A DNA stretch of 64,000 bases from assembly GCA_030248195.1 (NCBI GenBank), contig JASAND010006847.1, positions 62,001-126,000 of the forward strand, in the 5' to 3' direction. Shown here piece after piece: positions 63,577 to 64,000 of this stretch. Under the pieces are notes generated by a model. That model was not told the origin of the DNA. It did no database searches and saw nothing but the letters and a program-made list of their open reading frames with translations. Made by a program: the position numbers and the translations under genes. Numbering within the stretch: the first letter of the stretch is position 1; each line of letters starts with the position of its first letter. This stretch comes from Trissonchulus latispiculum (Eukaryota; Nematoda; Enoplea; Enoplida; Ironidae).

Positions 63577-64000
63577 GGCCCGTTGCATAAAAATGATAAG
63601 TAATAAGTTAATAAGTTCATAAGTTCATAAGTTAATATGTCATATACAATAAGTAGAGGTGTTGCATAAAATTTTATTGTAATAAGCGATTATTTCATAA
63701 GCAATTCTGAATTATAATAAGTGAAAAGTCATAAGTTCCACTGAAAATACTGGCTACTTATTACAATATGTTTCAGTTCTATGAAGAGCAATGCAGTTAG
63801 TTTCGGAGCAGTAAAATGGAAAAGTTTCACAAACAAAAACTTTAGGACTAAAAATTGTGGTTATTAACGTAATATTGTGGTTAACGTAATTGTGTAAATT
63901 GCGTAGGCAATGTAATGACGGATGATTGGCTTTTTCGGTTTCGCAATTTCCAGAAATTTCTTTACCCAGTAACGGAACGTGGAATTTGCTTCGTTGATAT
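63577..64000. other. Likely left end of a further MITE, then unique sequence
   Basis: Begins GGGGCCCGTTGCATAAAAAT, with repeated AATAAGTTAATAAGTTCATAAG-type units and a second GTTGCATAAAA at about 63661. The GGGCCC start and internal repeats look like a transposon end. The other end was not found in the window. Confidence 0.4.

Overview
This window comes from an intron-containing, AT-rich animal genome, most likely an invertebrate and probably a protostome. The evidence is GT-AG introns in host genes, an FMRFamide-receptor-like GPCR, a secreted CAP-domain protein, and dense Ty3/gypsy-type, MITE and SINE content. The species cannot be named from the sequence. Only three host genes are supported: a rhodopsin-class peptide GPCR (11667-14037, + strand, three coding exons), an ankyrin-repeat protein with an unrecognised N-terminal half (41855-43804, +, two exons), and a CAP/SCP-family gene. 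The CAP gene has three exons at 44126-44935 and its next exon at 62583-62762, 17.6 kb away. The gene runs off the right end of the window.

Most of the rest is transposable elements. Element 1 (619-6088, - strand) is a 5.5-kb Ty3-type retrotransposon with identical 130-bp LTRs and a GTATC target duplication. Element 2 (16862-32436, - strand) is a 15.6-kb giant with 1.55-kb LTRs and a TTTA duplication. Element 3 (35083-39373, + strand) is a decayed Ty3-type copy that landed in the last five bases of a hAT-like MITE (34749-35082). Element 4 (48354-61010, + strand) has 484-bp, nearly identical LTRs around a largely dead interior. It sits inside two nested terminal-inverted-repeat elements (47714-61206 and 45789-62375), all within the CAP intron. 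Smaller pieces include a TTA-flanked Harbinger-like MITE (32816-33398), a 126-bp GGCC-ended MITE (10000-10125), a GC-rich hAT-like MITE (45226-45699), two related tRNA-derived SINE copies (33.5 and 34.5 kb), and two families of dispersed ~40-bp hairpin repeats.

The most unusual object is element 2. One 2285-codon frame carries, in order, Gag with a zinc knuckle, a complete envelope-like fusion glycoprotein (hydrophobic leader, RHKR cleavage site, hydrophobic fusion segment, transmembrane anchor), two successive retropepsin domains, reverse transcriptase and the start of RNase H. After RNase H, where integrase should follow, there is an OTU-type cysteine protease. No integrase can be seen anywhere in the element. 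Near its 3' end lie two paralogous accessory genes sharing a CFW-type cysteine module; the upstream one is broken by a 23-bp tandem duplication. This order (gag-env-PR-PR-RT-RH-OTU plus two accessory genes, no integrase) differs from the usual Ty3 order of gag-PR-RT-RH-IN with env last. It is the best candidate for an undescribed system here.

Several coding regions of otherwise young elements carry single-base frame changes, some at homopolymers. Residual assembly errors should be excluded before calling those genes dead.
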